Shown piece after piece: positions 1-13,800 of a stretch of 64,000 nucleotides of DNA (position 1 is the stretch's first letter; each line of letters starts with the position of its first letter). Source of the stretch: Acridotheres tristis (lineage: Eukaryota; Chordata; Aves; Passeriformes; Sturnidae); contig CM072906.1 of NCBI GenBank assembly GCA_037013685.1, positions 7,934,001 through 7,998,000 of the forward strand. Reading direction: 5' to 3'. Under the pieces are notes generated by a model. The model had not been told where the DNA came from. It searched no databases and worked only from the letters and a program-made list of their open reading frames with translations. A program made the position numbers and the translations under genes.

Positions 1-1804
1 GTTCCAGCCCCATCTCTCTGAGCACAACGAGTCCATGCAGCCTCTTGGCTCTGAAGTGCAGACCCTGCTGCTTCCCCAGCCAAGCAAAACTGCCAGGACC
101 CACCGTGATGCCCCGGGGGAGCTGCTTCTGTATACAAAGGACTTGGCAAAATGAAGTGTAATGTAAGCAACTATTTAAAGAGAACTATCCGATTGCTAGT
201 TGTAATTTCCTTATTGTTTGCAGCACCCTGTTAAATGCCTGTGATCCTTATAAAGAGCTTTCCCCCACCCTTTAAACTTCACAGCAGTGGATTTTACCTT
301 CTGTGGTTTGAACACCGGCATTGTGAGGTGGCTGATTTGCACTGAGTACAGTTTCTTTATTCTTTTCATGCCCAAGGCCATTTGGTTTGTGAATCCATTA
401 ATATGTCTGTTGGAAATGGAAGGCTGGTGGGTAGGACACAAAACCTTGCCTCCCTCTATATCCCCAGATCATTCCCATCTCGGGAAATGGGATTGCCTCT
501 CTGCAAATCAGGGACAGTGATGGGATTGCCTCTCTTTGCAGCTCGGGGACAGCAATTTGCAGAGTTCTTCCTCTGGGAACACATGGGTGCTGTTTCTCTG
601 TGAAATACTGGTGAAAGCAGCAGCACGTTGTGTGATGGTTTCTCTGGGTCTTGTACTGTTGGGCCCCTTCTGTGCTTCACCAGTGCCTGGGTTTTATTCT
701 CCACACTGGAGCACATTGTAAACACAGAGAGCCCAAGGGGCTTTGCAGAGCAGAGCTTGATGTTAGGGGAAGGTGGAGATTAGTTTCCTTCCTCATTTGG
801 CTCTTGGTTATGGTTTGGCTTTTGTTTGAGAGTTTGATAATTCACCACTGGGCTGTTTGGGTTGAAATACTTGGAGAAATGTAAGGAAAACGAGGTGATG
901 GCTGCAGCTCCTCTGTGCACGGTGGGGAGAGCAGCTGTGCCAGCCCACACCTGCAGGCTGGGCTGTGCCAGCAGCTGTCATGGTCCTGTTCCTCCTCATG
1001 CCAGCCAGCTTCTGTGCATGAGTTAAGCTCTAAATTGTCCTGTGCCAGAAGCATATCCTAGGGAACGTGAGCCCAGGAGTGTGTGACACCCAGAGGGCTC
1101 TGTCACCGATGTTGTGCAGAGCCAAGCTCGCTGCAAAATGCAGTGACCAGCAGACAGGCTGGTCCAGACTGGGATGCCCAAAATGTGGCCATCATCCTGC
1201 AAAGCTGGCAGTGCAGGATGGATGAGCTGGGCCCCCAGGCTGATGTCAAAGCCCTTAATCAGCTCCTGGGAACAAACCCGGGAAGCCCCAGTTGCAGAAG
1301 AATAATTTTTTTGTGTGTTGGCCTTGTGCTCAGCCTGGCTGTGTCTTGGCAGGGGTTGTTGGTTTGTTTAATGAACATGGAAGTGGGAGGGGAGGAAACA
1401 ACCAGGGAAGCATTACAAATTGCTTCAGAGCAGTGGCATTAAAAGTATTTGTGCTTACCATGTCTTCTAAACAAAGAGCTCAAAGCATGGCAAGTATTAT
1501 CCCCATTTTACTTGCAAAGAGGTAAAAGCAGGAGGAGGAGGAGAAGCTTTGCCTGTGCTCATGGGCAGGTGTGAGACACACAGGGGTCTCACCTGAGGTG
1601 CTGAGGGGATGGTGGTGATGGTGAGGGTCTGTCTGGGCACTGGCCCAGCAGCTCTTCCTCACATTCACACTCATCCCTGAAGCACCAGCTCTGTTTCTGT
1701 GCTCGCCTCTGACCTCTGCTCTGAGAGATGCTAACGCTCCAAAATCTTCCTGTTCACGAAGCCAAGTTTACCTTCCTTATCTCCCTTTCCAATCTTTTTT
1801 ACAG
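1..1804 (+). other. NXN: 3' part of NXN intron 1
   Basis: This is non-coding sequence ending in a pyrimidine-rich acceptor (TTTTTTACAG at 1795-1804) before NXN exon 2. It contains an imperfect 33 bp tandem duplication at 487-552 (ATGGGATTGCCTCTCT start). The open frames here are short and lack recognisable protein features. No gene is supported. Confidence 0.7.
487..552. repeat. Two-copy 33 bp tandem duplication
   Basis: Two adjacent imperfect copies begin with ATGGGATTGCCTCTCT at 487 and 520 and each continue into a GGGACAG-containing end. It lies in NXN intron 1 with no evident function. Confidence 0.7.
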
Positions 1805-4800
1805 CTGAAGCTGTGGAACAAGTACAGAGTCTCCAACATTCCTTCCCTAATATTTATCGATGCCTCCACTGGGAAGGTGGTTTGCAGGAACGGCCTCCTG
1901 GTCATCCGAGATGACCCTGAAGGTAAGACCTGCAGTCCCCTGTGCCACAGAAACATGGACACACAGCTGCCTTTTCATCTCAGTTCATTCCGAATGGCCT
2001 GGGGGGGAGGGAACAAAGCACTATTGTCATACTTAACTATTCAAAGCACTGTGCTATTTTCGGGCATAAAATTTTCTGCATCATTCCTGCCAGATCTTGT
2101 GTTTTGGTTTTGCTTACTGAAAAGAACAAAGAATTTCCCTCCAGGATTTTTGTCTGGAGTGCTAATGAGGAAAAGGTTAGGCTAACTGAAATATGAAGTT
2201 TGGATTTTTCCCTAATGGAGGCACATGGACAGACAGAATGATGGCCCAGACCTGCCATACCTTGGGAGCAGAATCCTTCCAGAATATTGAGTGGGACTTC
2301 CATCACTGATGTCACACTCAGGTTAATGCATTACCCATTATTTAGAAATTAAACAGAAGATGTTTAATTTCTGAATAATGTTACTATTCTCCCTTGCTGA
2401 AGTTTGCTGTGCTGGGAGTTGGTGTTAAATCTATCTTCCTCCAATTTGGAAAAAACCCAAATGAGCCAAATTAGAAAAAAAATAAAACCCAAATGTGCCC
2501 TTACTCACAGACCCTGCAGACCCATCAGTCATCTGCTGTAGTTGTCCATCCATTTCTTTTATTACTGGCTCGTTGTTTCTTGGTGCAGTAAATACTGACA
2601 GAGTCTTTAATTCAGTGGCAGGAGCTGTACAGCAGGAACATGTTGTGGCCTGAGCCATCTGTGATGTTTCCTCCTCTCTGGCTGAACACATGGATTGATT
2701 GCTCTGGGAGCTGGCAGCAGATGATTCAGAGCGTGTTTGTGTGTACACACACAGCTTGCTTTGGGCTGCAGAGGGTTAGTGTAAGATATATATATATAGA
2801 GAGAGAGATATATAGATATAAAACACCATCTTTTACATATATATAGCTAAGGTTTAAAAATAAAGACATGTAGGGATATGTGTAAAAATACATGGTTAGT
2901 ATCAGCATAAGAGACAGATTCTGACTGCATTCCTGAGCACATACCACCTTGCCCTCTCTTGCTAAAATAAACACTGTTGATAAGGAAAAGATGCCTCATC
3001 AGGCACAAAACCAGAGCAGGCTTTGTCGAGCTGAAGGTGCTGTGACTTGGGTGCAGCCTGCCTGAGAGAAAAAGGTGACTCTGGCTGCAGTGCAGAGCTT
3101 GGCTTCCTCACCTCAGGGCAGGGCTGTGGTGGTGCCTGACAGCTGAGGAGTTCTGCACCCACCTTGGATGGGAATAAACCCCAGTAGGGTTCCTCAGACA
3201 GGATCCCCTGCATCCTGAAGATGGGATGTTTTTTCTAGTTGAATTTCCTGAAACTGTAAAAGCTGCATGCACATTTACTGTCTTGTGTCTTCTTTCCACT
3301 CCTATCCCCACCCCTCCCCAGGTCTGGAGTTCCCTTGGGGGCCAAAACCCTTCAGTGAAGTTGTTGCTGGGCCCCTGCTAAGGAACAATGGGCAGACACT
3401 GGACAGCAGTGCCTTGGAGGGCTCTCACGTTGGGGTCTATTTCTCTGCACACTGGGTGAGTAGGAGGTGCTGTGCAGAGCAGCTGGAATGGGCTCAGGAA
3501 GAGCAAAGTTGGTGCTGAAGAATTTAAAGTGCTTTGATCATCAGCACTGCAGTGGCCTGTCATCCTCAGCTGGCCCTGTAAGGGGGAGAGTGGTCAGATT
3601 TTAAAAATGGAAGAGGTTTTGTTGGTAACTTACAGACCATAAACCCCAGCCACATTCAGGCCGTGCAGCAAGGATGAGGTCACAGCAGTTCATGGTCACT
3701 GGGTGACCTGGCCCTGCTGGGTGTGGGTCTGGTCCTGAGGAGGAGACAATGTCCTCCTTGTGCTTGTGTTTTGCAGTGCCCGCCGTGCCGAAGCCTCACG
3801 AGGGTGCTGGTGGAGTCCTACAGGAAAATCAAGGAGGCAGGCCAGAAGTTTGAGATCCTCTTCGTTAGTGCAGACAGGTGAGGCAGCACTGACACTCTGT
3901 GCAGGCAGAGCAGCTTGGCTCTGGCACTAGAAAGGCGCCTGAGTCCTTTCCCTGTGCCCAGTGGGGAAATGCAGAGTGGGGTCAGCAAGAGCAGCTCTGT
4001 GCTTCCTTCACTTTGTGTCTTGTGGTTCTGGAGTCTGAAGGATGCTCGAGCTGCTGCTGTCACCGTTGGTTGGCATTCACATGTCCTGGAGAATTTGAAA
4101 TATTTTACTGGGGAGAAATACACTGTAGACTTCTTCATGAAGGACCGGGAGCTTTAAATTTGGTCTAACTCTCAACTGATGGGTTTTGATGGGAGGGATA
4201 AAGAGCTTTGCAGGGCAGGTTTTTAATGAGGAAGGAGCATGGCAAGTGGAGGGCTCTGCATGCCATGCCCTGTTCCCCTGGCACAGGTCAGAGGACTCGT
4301 TCAAGCAGTACTTCAGCGAGATGCCCTGGCTGGCCGTGCCCTACGCTGATGAGGCCCGACGGTCACGCCTGAACCGGCTCTACGGCATCCAAGGTAGGAA
4401 AGGCCACACTGAGGCACACATCTCCTTCCCCCTCCCTCTCTTTTGTTGAGTATTTTTAATGTCTCCTCTTGTTTAACTAAACCAAGAAAACAGCAAAGCA
4501 AATCGCAGTGCCCCAGGCAGAGCCGCTTCATGTTTCTGCTCTCCACAAACTCACATTCCTACCACCTGCCAGGCAGGCTGTTAGTTGAAACAGGACTTCC
4601 ATAAACAACCTAATTCTTCCTGGAAACTTGGAAGCTGTTTTTGGCTTGGATGTTTTTTGTCTAATTACTGATTTATTTATTTTTTTGCTATTTCTTGAAG
4701 GTTTAAATTTCATTTTCTTGCTGGTTTATGTAATGCAAAGGCAGGCCATTGTTCTGTGTAGGGGCTGAGAAAGATGGCATCTGGTTTATGTTAGTGACAT

Positions 4801-7800
4801 GAATTACAAAGGAGAGAGTGTTTGATGTAAACCATGGCTTTGCTTTTACTGTACATGCCAGTGCCAGAATTCCAGCAGCCCTGGCTGCTCCTAGGGGCAG
4901 GGAGAGACTCTGTGTGGCTTCAAAGAGTCACAAAGATGATAAAAGCTCACAGCAGCATTCCTGGGGACTGGCACCTTGTTCCTGCAGGGGACAAACTGCA
5001 GCACAGAGGTGTGCGAGGTGAATGGCTGGTGAGGAGATCTCGTGTATGTACGAATAGTTTCTCCCTGTGGTTAAAGGGTTTTGCTGCAATGTGGCTGTTC
5101 CTCATCTGTTTCTGTGTGATGTCATAGAATCAGAGAATATGCTGAGTTAGAAGGAACCCATCAGGATCACAGATCCAACTCCTGGCTCTGTGTAGCACAC
5201 CCAGCAGTCCAACGCTGTGCCTGAGAGCTTTGTCCCAATGCTTCTTGAGCTCAGACAGGTTTGGTGCTGTGAGCACTTCCCTGGGGAGCCTCTTTCAGTG
5301 CTCAACCGCCCTCTAGGTGAAAAAATTTTTCCTGATATCCAACCTAAACCTCCCCTGACTCAGCCTCATGTTGTCCAGGATGTTAATGTGATCTGCAGGG
5401 AAGGAGGAGTGTTGCCAAAGGTGGCCGAGGGCTTGGGAAGAGTGACAGGAGAAATAATCCCTCCTGGGAGTCCTCTCTGAGCACCCCTCAGGTGCTGCCA
5501 CTCAGCTCTGTTCCCTGACCTTAGCCCAAAAATAACCATTTGCCTGCTTTAAATAGCCATCAGTTTGCTGCTTAATGACCTTCCCGTGAGGCCAGAGCTT
5601 TCCAAATTCATCTGTCATTCCCCCAGCCCTCTCACAACCCTCTCCGGTGCTGGTTTCAGCCCAGCACTGCAGGACTGCTGCCAGTTTCACTGGGGCTTTC
5701 TGTAAATAAGGTGTCCGGACATGGATACTTGAGCACCAGGCATGCTGTAGCCAGGGAAACAGTTACAACAGCTTTCCCTCCAGCTCCAGCCACTGCCTTT
5801 TTAAAGGTGTCTCTTTGGTTGTGTGCCGACCTGAAAATGTAAATATTGGCTGTTCTCCTGCACCCCAGCCCCCTCCTCTGCCCAGGTAGCTCCCATGTTG
5901 TCCCTGAATCTCAGCTCCATGTAGACTTTAAGCCTGTTTGCAGTCAGGCTTTTCACACCAGCTGGGACAAAAACTTCCTGCAGACAGAGCTGGATGTTGT
6001 GGGCTCTGCTCATCACCACATGTGGTTATTCCACCTAAAGGAAAAATCAGATCTGTGTAACCACATGTGCATTTCCCCACATTCATGGTTCTGATGCTGC
6101 CTCTCTGAAAACTCTCTTTGGAGCTGTACCTATGATCAGTGAGAGTGTCCAGGTTTCCATCCTGGTGCTTGGGTTGTGAGCACAACATGAGGAGGATTCC
6201 CTCTGTTTTTTGAAGGCTGGGTTCTCTGAAAACAGGAGAATATGTCTTCCCTGTCTGCTTTAAGTTCCTGAGTGGTGGAAGCAGCAAGAAAGTAAAATCT
6301 CTTGTTGTTTCAGTCCTGTGTTGGCCCCTACAACTTTTAAAAACTCAGTATAAAATGCAGGTTGAGTTAGAGGCCTTTATTTGGGTTTACTTGAATGCCT
6401 CTATTCATAACTCGTGTGCAGGCAGAGGCTGGACCATACCACCTTTAGTAAATTGCTTCTGGGTGCAGTGCTGTTCTGAGAGTCATGTCTTGTGTTGTGG
6501 CTGCTTAGAAAATAATTCCCCTTTGTACAGGCAGCTCCCAGTCCTGCCTTGGGTGAAATCCCCTGGCCTTAGCTCTCCTTCCAGTGGCATGGGGAGCAGT
6601 GATAAACTCGATGCTTTGACAGTAATCACCCCTTGTTGTTGTTGTGTGTCTCACAAGATCTCTGAGTTCCCCAGTATTCCCCCTGGACTCTGTGGTGTCT
6701 CTTGGGGATTTGCAATGCCTTCCAAAAACTGTTGTTTCTCCCCTTCTCCATGCTTTAGCCCAGACACCCACAGGTCACCCTCACAGCCCGGAAGTCACTT
6801 CTACAAGAGATTTCTGGAGTTTTCTTCTGAAAAAGTGAAAAAACCAGCAATAAAATGCACCACCTGTGCTGTGGTTGGTGTGGGGTTTGCTTTACGTAGA
6901 TTGTGATTACTCATCCAAAAGAATTCATGCAGATGAGATTTCAGTGCTGGGTCTGGGGTTTAATATATAAATATGTAAATGCCTTGCCAGGTTTGGTAAC
7001 AAACCATTTGGCCCCTGTGTTTACATAAAATGCTGGCCCCATGGGAGCCAAATCCATTTTCTAGTGCATAAAATCCAACCAAGGCTGTCTATGCTAATTC
7101 TCATCCAAGCTTATACAATATTCATTGCAGTGTCTGATCGCTGATTCTTCTTGATAAGTAAATTCTGGTGTTATGACTTAAGGCAATTACCAAATCCCCC
7201 AAAAGGCACTAAAATAACAAATAGTGGCTGGGACGATCAGGGAGGGGGAATTACTTGGGTTAGCAGGTGTGAATAACATAAAGGATGGTTTCCCCGGTCC
7301 TGCAGGTCTGTGTCCCCGAAAAGTAGGGTGTGTCTTTTAGGGAAGTAGTCACAAAGGGCAGCTGAGAAGACCGAGATGTGAATTATCTTTAAAAATATCC
7401 TATTTTCTGATTCAGTTTTGTATTTGCAGTTGGAGGTTTAATGGCTGGGTATTGGAGAGGGGGTCATCTGCATATGCAAATTAGGTGAAGTCTAAAGGAA
7501 TGCTTTGAATAGTTGATGAAATCCTTGACAGCTGCAGAATCACAGCAATCTGTGTCTAAATTGGGCCCTTAGTTTTCCCAGATCAGCAAAGCTTATTTGA
7601 AACCTCTGCCTGGGAGTGTTGCTCAGGCTGAGTGGTGCCCTGAGAAGCCTGTCCCTGATGTATAATGGATGGAAAAGCAGGCGTTTGGGGTGGGGTTGGC
7701 AATCCTAAAAGGATCAGGATCCGAATCCTGAATCCTTCGCAGCCCGGTGTTTCTCCTGGTGTCAGTAGCACTTTGTGCCTGCAAGGGCAGGGCCAGCGTG

Positions 7801-10800
7801 AGATTTCCCAATTCCTTCCAGTCTGTTTAACCCATCCCTGCCCTGGGGCTGCGTTGAATTACCAGCAGGTAATGAATAAGCCTTTTTGTGATACAAAATG
7901 GTTTTCTTGGCGTACCCTAAGGATCTGCAAGCTCAGCCATTGGGCGGGTTCCTGCACTGCTGCTTAGCACCAGCCCCAGCGCAGGCAGGAATGCGCCGGG
8001 CTGGAATGAAGGGAATGCAGCCGCTGGCCTGGACCTGCAGGCAGGCTGGGACACACAGATGGCCGAGTATTTCCTAGAGAAATGCCCCCAGTTCAGAGGG
8101 CTTGTGACTAACCCACTGTTGGACAAACACGGGAGCACAGTGCCAGCAGGCCTGGCAGGGGCAAACACGCTGCCAGCCCCCTGCTCAGGGAAGGGCTCTG
8201 CAGGGTATTTCTATTTAAAATGAACCTCGGGATGAAAGGAAGGAGTGTTGGAATTGCCTCAGCTTGCCAGGGATGTTGCTGGGTGAAGGAGATGCTGGAT
8301 AGGGAGCAGGTCAAAGCCCGGGTGATGAGCAGTGACAGCAGCACTTGGCACTAACACTGGTCACTTCATTTGTCCCTTGGGGCCCGATCCTGCTGTCCCC
8401 TCTTCCTTCCCTGTGGGATGTTTCTTTGTCTCGCTGATGAGAGGAATGGTGTGCTTTCCAGATGAAGTCACCAACATGAGCCGCTCCTGCTGACCCACCC
8501 GTGGTGTTTTGTGGCCGGAAAGCCGGTGCTTTATCAGATGGGATGGTCACCAGCTGCTGTCCAACCTGCCCTGCTGCCAGTGACATTTGAGTTGGGGACT
8601 TATGCTGTGTCTCTGTTCATCTCTTTATGATAAAACTTTTCAGCCCCATAGCTCAGGGCAAAATGCTGCTTTCTCCCAAGGGCCAGATCACTGGATGTCT
8701 CCTGAGCCACGTCCTGTCAGGCTCCTGTAGACCTGGACATTCCTGCACAGCTTTTTTTAGTCTCCAGAGGGATGTGCTGTGGAAATGGCTGGGCCATTAG
8801 TGCAGAGTGCTGGAGGGCTGTGGGGGCATGAACACACCCTGCTTCCTGGCCACCGTTGTCTGCAGGCCTTGTGAGTTCCTGGGAATTGGACTTTTCCAAA
8901 GGCAGCCATATCTGGACACTGGGATGGTGCTGCAAGAGGGAGGGTCCCTGGGTGGGATTTGCACCCGTGGGCACCAGACAGCAGCAATCCCTGCCTGCAG
9001 CTGGGCAGGGAGAGGCAGGCAATGCCTGAGCTGTCTCTCAGCTTCCTGCTCTGGCTCCTGAATTGCAGTGCTCTGCCTGCACGGAAACAGGATCCAGGGA
9101 GCCTCATCCCCACTCGGTGAGCTGCGGACAGGCAGGAGGCTCACTGGGCTCCTGCCAGAGCCAGAGGCCATAGGAAGAGAGAGGCCTTTCTCCCCACACC
9201 CTGCCGCTGGCCAGTTCATGCTTTGGCTGATCCCCCTCCCTGTTTTTTTCCATGCAGGCATCCCAACTCTGATCGTGCTGGACTCCAAGGGAGACGTGAT
9301 CACGCGGCAGGGCCGGGTGGAGGTGCTGAACGACATCGAGTGCCGCGAGTTCCCCTGGCACCCCAAGCCCGTGCTGGAGCTGACAGATTCCAACGCTGTG
9401 CAGCTCAATGAGGGCCCCTGCCTCGTTCTCTTTGTAGGTATGGATGGAGCATCCCTGCTGTGACAGCAGAGCCTGTGCTGGGGAAGGGGGCTGGGCCACC
9501 TGCCAGCTTGACTAGAGCTGCCTACGGGGCTGGGAACCTGCCTCTGGTGATGACATTGTCTCTGGGAAGGGATATCACTTCCATTTCTATTTCCTGTGCT
9601 CACAGAAAGGCCAGTGGAGGGAGAGAGCTCCCTGTGGAAGCCCCTTAGGATAGACTTGGAGCTTTTCCTGTACCACAGTAGCTCACAGGGGTTTGCCAGA
9701 GCCTGCTGTGCCCATGGGGCTCCTGCAGCTCCCACACAGCCTCCTTGGATTTGGTGGAGCGGTGACTGGCAGCACAGAGGAGCTGTCATAACAAAGGTGT
9801 GGTGGTTGCTGTGGATAGGAATGCTGATGAGGAGTTGGGAGTATGAGAAATACACTGTCACAGCTGGTGGAGATGGGAAAAGCCTTTCTGGAGCAGGGAC
9901 TTCAGGCACACGTGATGTTACAGAGGAGTCAGAGGAAGTGTCTCTGTGGGGAATTATAGATCCGTGCTTGAAACCACAACTCAGGGCTTGAGTCCCTGGG
10001 CTGAACAGGGCTGTGACAGAGCAGCCTTTCATGCTCTGCTGGTCCTTGATTCCTCTGATTCCCCTGGTTGCAAGACAGGGCAAGTTTTTCCCTAAAGTTC
10101 CCGTCCTTTCACTGCTAACCCACACATGAAGCTTCCCTGCAGTTAGAAACAGGCTTAGAGCTCAGCCAAAGCATGGATGGCTCATTCTTCATTGCTTCCC
10201 TGCCAGCAGTGGACACAATAGCTCAGGAAAGGGCATGGCTGGGATGAGCTGTGCTGCAGGCTGAGCCTGGAGTGGGCAGCACTGGGGTGCACACAGCATC
10301 CCAGGAAGGGAATTGAGGGGTCCTGGGCTCTTGAGGGGGTGCAGCTGTCCCTTGTGTGCTGTGTGGAGTTTAGGGGGGTGTCCTGAAGAAGTGAAGGAGC
10401 CCAGAGCAGGGCTCGTGTCTCGCTTCCTCGTGTGCCCTTTGTGAGCAGCACACGCTGCTCTGCAGTGCTCACACACAGCCCTCGCTCCTTTCCTTCTTCC
10501 CTTTCAGATTTCCTTTTGACCCTGGTTATTTATTCAGCGGAGCCCAGCAGGGGATGTGAGCACAGAGCCAAAAATCCTCTCCTCACGCGGGAAGGACGGG
10601 CTGGCCACGCCAAGCCTGATGGATCTGGGCTGGCGCTGCAGGCCTCTGGAAAGAGTTATTTTTATCTTGCTCTGAGCAAAGTTTTTCTATCACCTTGCTG
10701 CAAACAGCTCATCAGGAGAACAGCTGGGGCTCTTGCTCCGTGCTTTTGGGGGTGAATGGTCTTGATGAAGTCCACCAGTGATGTGCTGGGGCAGAGATGC

Positions 10801-13800
10801 AGCTGGTGCTGCAGCAAGGCAGGCACTGGGAATGGGGGCTCTTGGCCAGCTTTATCCTGCTGGGATACCCCCCAGCAGACCAGTGCCTGCACTGCACAGG
10901 CAGAAACACCCCCAGGAGAAGGCAGGCTTAGCAAGTGCTGGTGCTGAATAAATCCTGACTGATCTGCCTCCTTCCCCAGAGGGGTTAGGGCTGGGTTAGC
11001 CAGAGTGTGCAAGGCTGCCTGGAGCGCCGCCAGCAGCCGATGTTTGTAGGAAAATCAATCCCCGCAGACACCCTGCAACTCAGAGTATTTATCACTGCCA
11101 TGCACGCAGGACAGACCCTGAAATCCAGCGTGCAGTGTCTCTAAAATCTTCTGCTTTGCTTGGAGAAGACAGGGATGTGTGAAGCAAGGGCAGAGAGTTT
11201 TCCTTGCATGGGCATGGCTTGTCCCAGCTGGGGGCTGGACCTGTTGTGGTGATTACATCAGGGATCACAAGGGGATACAAGGGGCTCTCTTCTGCCTTCT
11301 TCCTTTAATGCCTGAAAGTTGTCCCCAAATTAGAATCTTTTAATCTCCACGCTTCCCAAGGACGCAGACTCTCCTCTTTCCAGCTCACTATTTGAACTTC
11401 AGTGGTGGCTGGTGTTTGATTGATGCTGCCATCTCTTTTTGCCCTACCTCTGTCAAATCAAAGCTGCCTTCACAGCGCTGAGACTGGAGCAGCAAAGCTG
11501 TGTCTCAGCCGTCCTGAGGCAGAGGGATGGTGGGTGGCAGGCAGGAGTGGCAGCAGCCTCAGATCAGCGCCTTTGTTTGGTCTTCAAAACATGCTCAAAC
11601 CACAAAGCAGGTTTTTTTTTGTGCCTGTTTGTCCCTGCACATCACCAACAGCACCAGGGAGTGAGCAGTGGAGTATTTGGGGAGCAGGAGCTGCTCTTCT
11701 GCTCGGTGTTTCCCTGCAGTGCATTTCAGCTGCTCCCTGATTGCTCCAGAGCTGTGTGGCTTTGAAGTCCGTGTGGTGCATCCGGGCTCCGGCTTCCTGC
11801 GTGGTGGTGCCGTGGGACGGTGCCTGGCCCATTTGCATCCTTTGATCCTAACCTCCTTTTTTTTGTCTTGCCTCTTTTTGTTTTGTCTCCAAAACCTCGT
11901 GCCCTGCAGATTCAGAGGATGACGGGGAGTCAGAGGCAGCAAAACAACTGATTCAACCCATAGCTGAAAAAATCATAGCCAAGTACAAAGCCAAAGAGGA
12001 GGAGGCACCACTGCTGTTCTTCGTGGCGGGTGAGGTAAGTGAGAGGAGAGCACAGGGCTGTGTCCTGCTGGGGATGGGGACTGAGCTGGGTTGGGTACCA
12101 CTGTTGTTGTTGTTCAGGGGGTAAACTGAAGCGTGGAGCTACTGCAGCTGTCAGGCAGCAAGAAGAAAAATAGACTTGAGGCTTGGCTGACTCAGTCTGT
12201 GCTGTCCTTGCTGGATATTACTTCTAGCAAAGGGTTTTTTCAGAGATGGAAAAGCCTGAAGGTGGGAGAGGGGCAGGCAGAGTGGGGCAGTGGGAGGTGC
12301 GAGGGAGTGGAGCTGCCATGCTGGGGCTGCTGCCCGCTCAGCCCTGAGGCCGTGCAGGCAGGAAAGTGGCTGGGCAGGGGAAGAGGAGCAGGGTTTGAGT
12401 TTCAGCCTGGCCCAGCCAGTGAGATTTCGGCTGTTTCCCTGAGGTGACCATGTTTTTCTTGGCCGGGATGGCATTTGAGGCATGTGCAGGCTGCAGTGCT
12501 CAGAGTCAAAGATCCGCTGGAGAGAATGGGAAACGGGAAAACTGGAGCACTTCTGGCTTCCCTTTCCCCTGCACAAACACTTTGCCCTGCTGCAGTCTGG
12601 CAAACGAAGGTTTTGTGTACAGGTCAGAAAAGCTCCCAGCACCCTCAGGCTTGCAGTTCCCCTCCCACATCAGTGCTCAGGGCCTGGGCAGGTGGCAGCC
12701 GCTGCGCCTGCTCTGTCCCTGCACGCCCACGTCACAGCCGCAGTGTTCCATGCTCCGAGCCCTCCGGAGCCGCCCTGCGACAAAAGGGTCCCCACTGCCA
12801 CACCCAGGCCCCCCCCAGCCACACAGGCCCCCACTGCCACCTCCCACAGCCCCGTTGGCCTCCTCCATGCAGCCACTCCCGCTCCCAGCACTGTAACGGG
12901 TCTCTGAGCATCCCTGAGCTCAGCCCTGCACCCTTGAATAAGTCCCTTGTTGGAAAGGACTATTTTGGGAGGGTCCAGGACCTTCTCCCCCCTCCCCCAG
13001 AGCCTGCGAAGCGTTTTCCTCCCGCTCGCCGGCTGTAGCTGAAACATTGCTGCTATTCATGCAGCTCCCGACGGCCCTACAGCGGCTGGCCCGAAGAATG
13101 GGGAGCGTCCGGCACATCCCATTCATCCGTCACCTCAATAGCCGGGAGCGCTGGCCCCGGGGCTCCGCTGGCCCCCACGCACAAAGCAGCCCGGCCATGG
13201 CCGGAGCAGGCGCCTCCCATTGCTCTCCCAGCACCGTCTGGACCGATTTTGCATTGATTAAAAATATTCCTTGGTGCCTTTGTAAATGAAGGACGAGGCG
13301 TCCCGACACCTGGGTGGGTGGGGGGCGGCCGAGGCGACGAGCCCAGCCCTGCTGGCCTTTGCAGCCACGTGGTCCAGCTGCGCCAGAAACCCCTGCAAAG
13401 GAAGGGGAGGCGCAAGCCGAGCTCCCCGGCGCTGCCGCCACGCGCTGCAGAGCCCCGGCCGCCAACCAGGTGGATGGATTCCATTCCTGCCCCAGGAACG
13501 CCCCGCTCCGGCTGCGGAGCATTGTGGGCTCCGTGATGAATCGCACCGATGCTGGCTTTTTGCATCCCACAGCCTTGGGAGGGATAAATCATTGCCTTTG
13601 CCCTGAGCTGAGCCCTGCCTGGGTGAAGGGAGGGCAGTCTTCTCCCCCTGCAAGCAGCCAGCTGCTCCTGTGTGTGCCCAGACACTGGGACCTGCTGGTG
13701 GGGTCTCATCGTTGGCTCAAAGCACAAGTCGTCATCCCATTCCCGTTCTTTGCTTTATTCTGGGTGTGTGCTTGGGTCCCTTTGGTATCCACCCTTGGTG

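Noticed and set aside
13077..13727. 216-codon minus-strand frame in NXN intron 7, and overlapping plus-strand frames
   Set aside because: The region is CpG/GC-rich with few stops, frames are open on both strands, and none resembles a known protein or has splice support.
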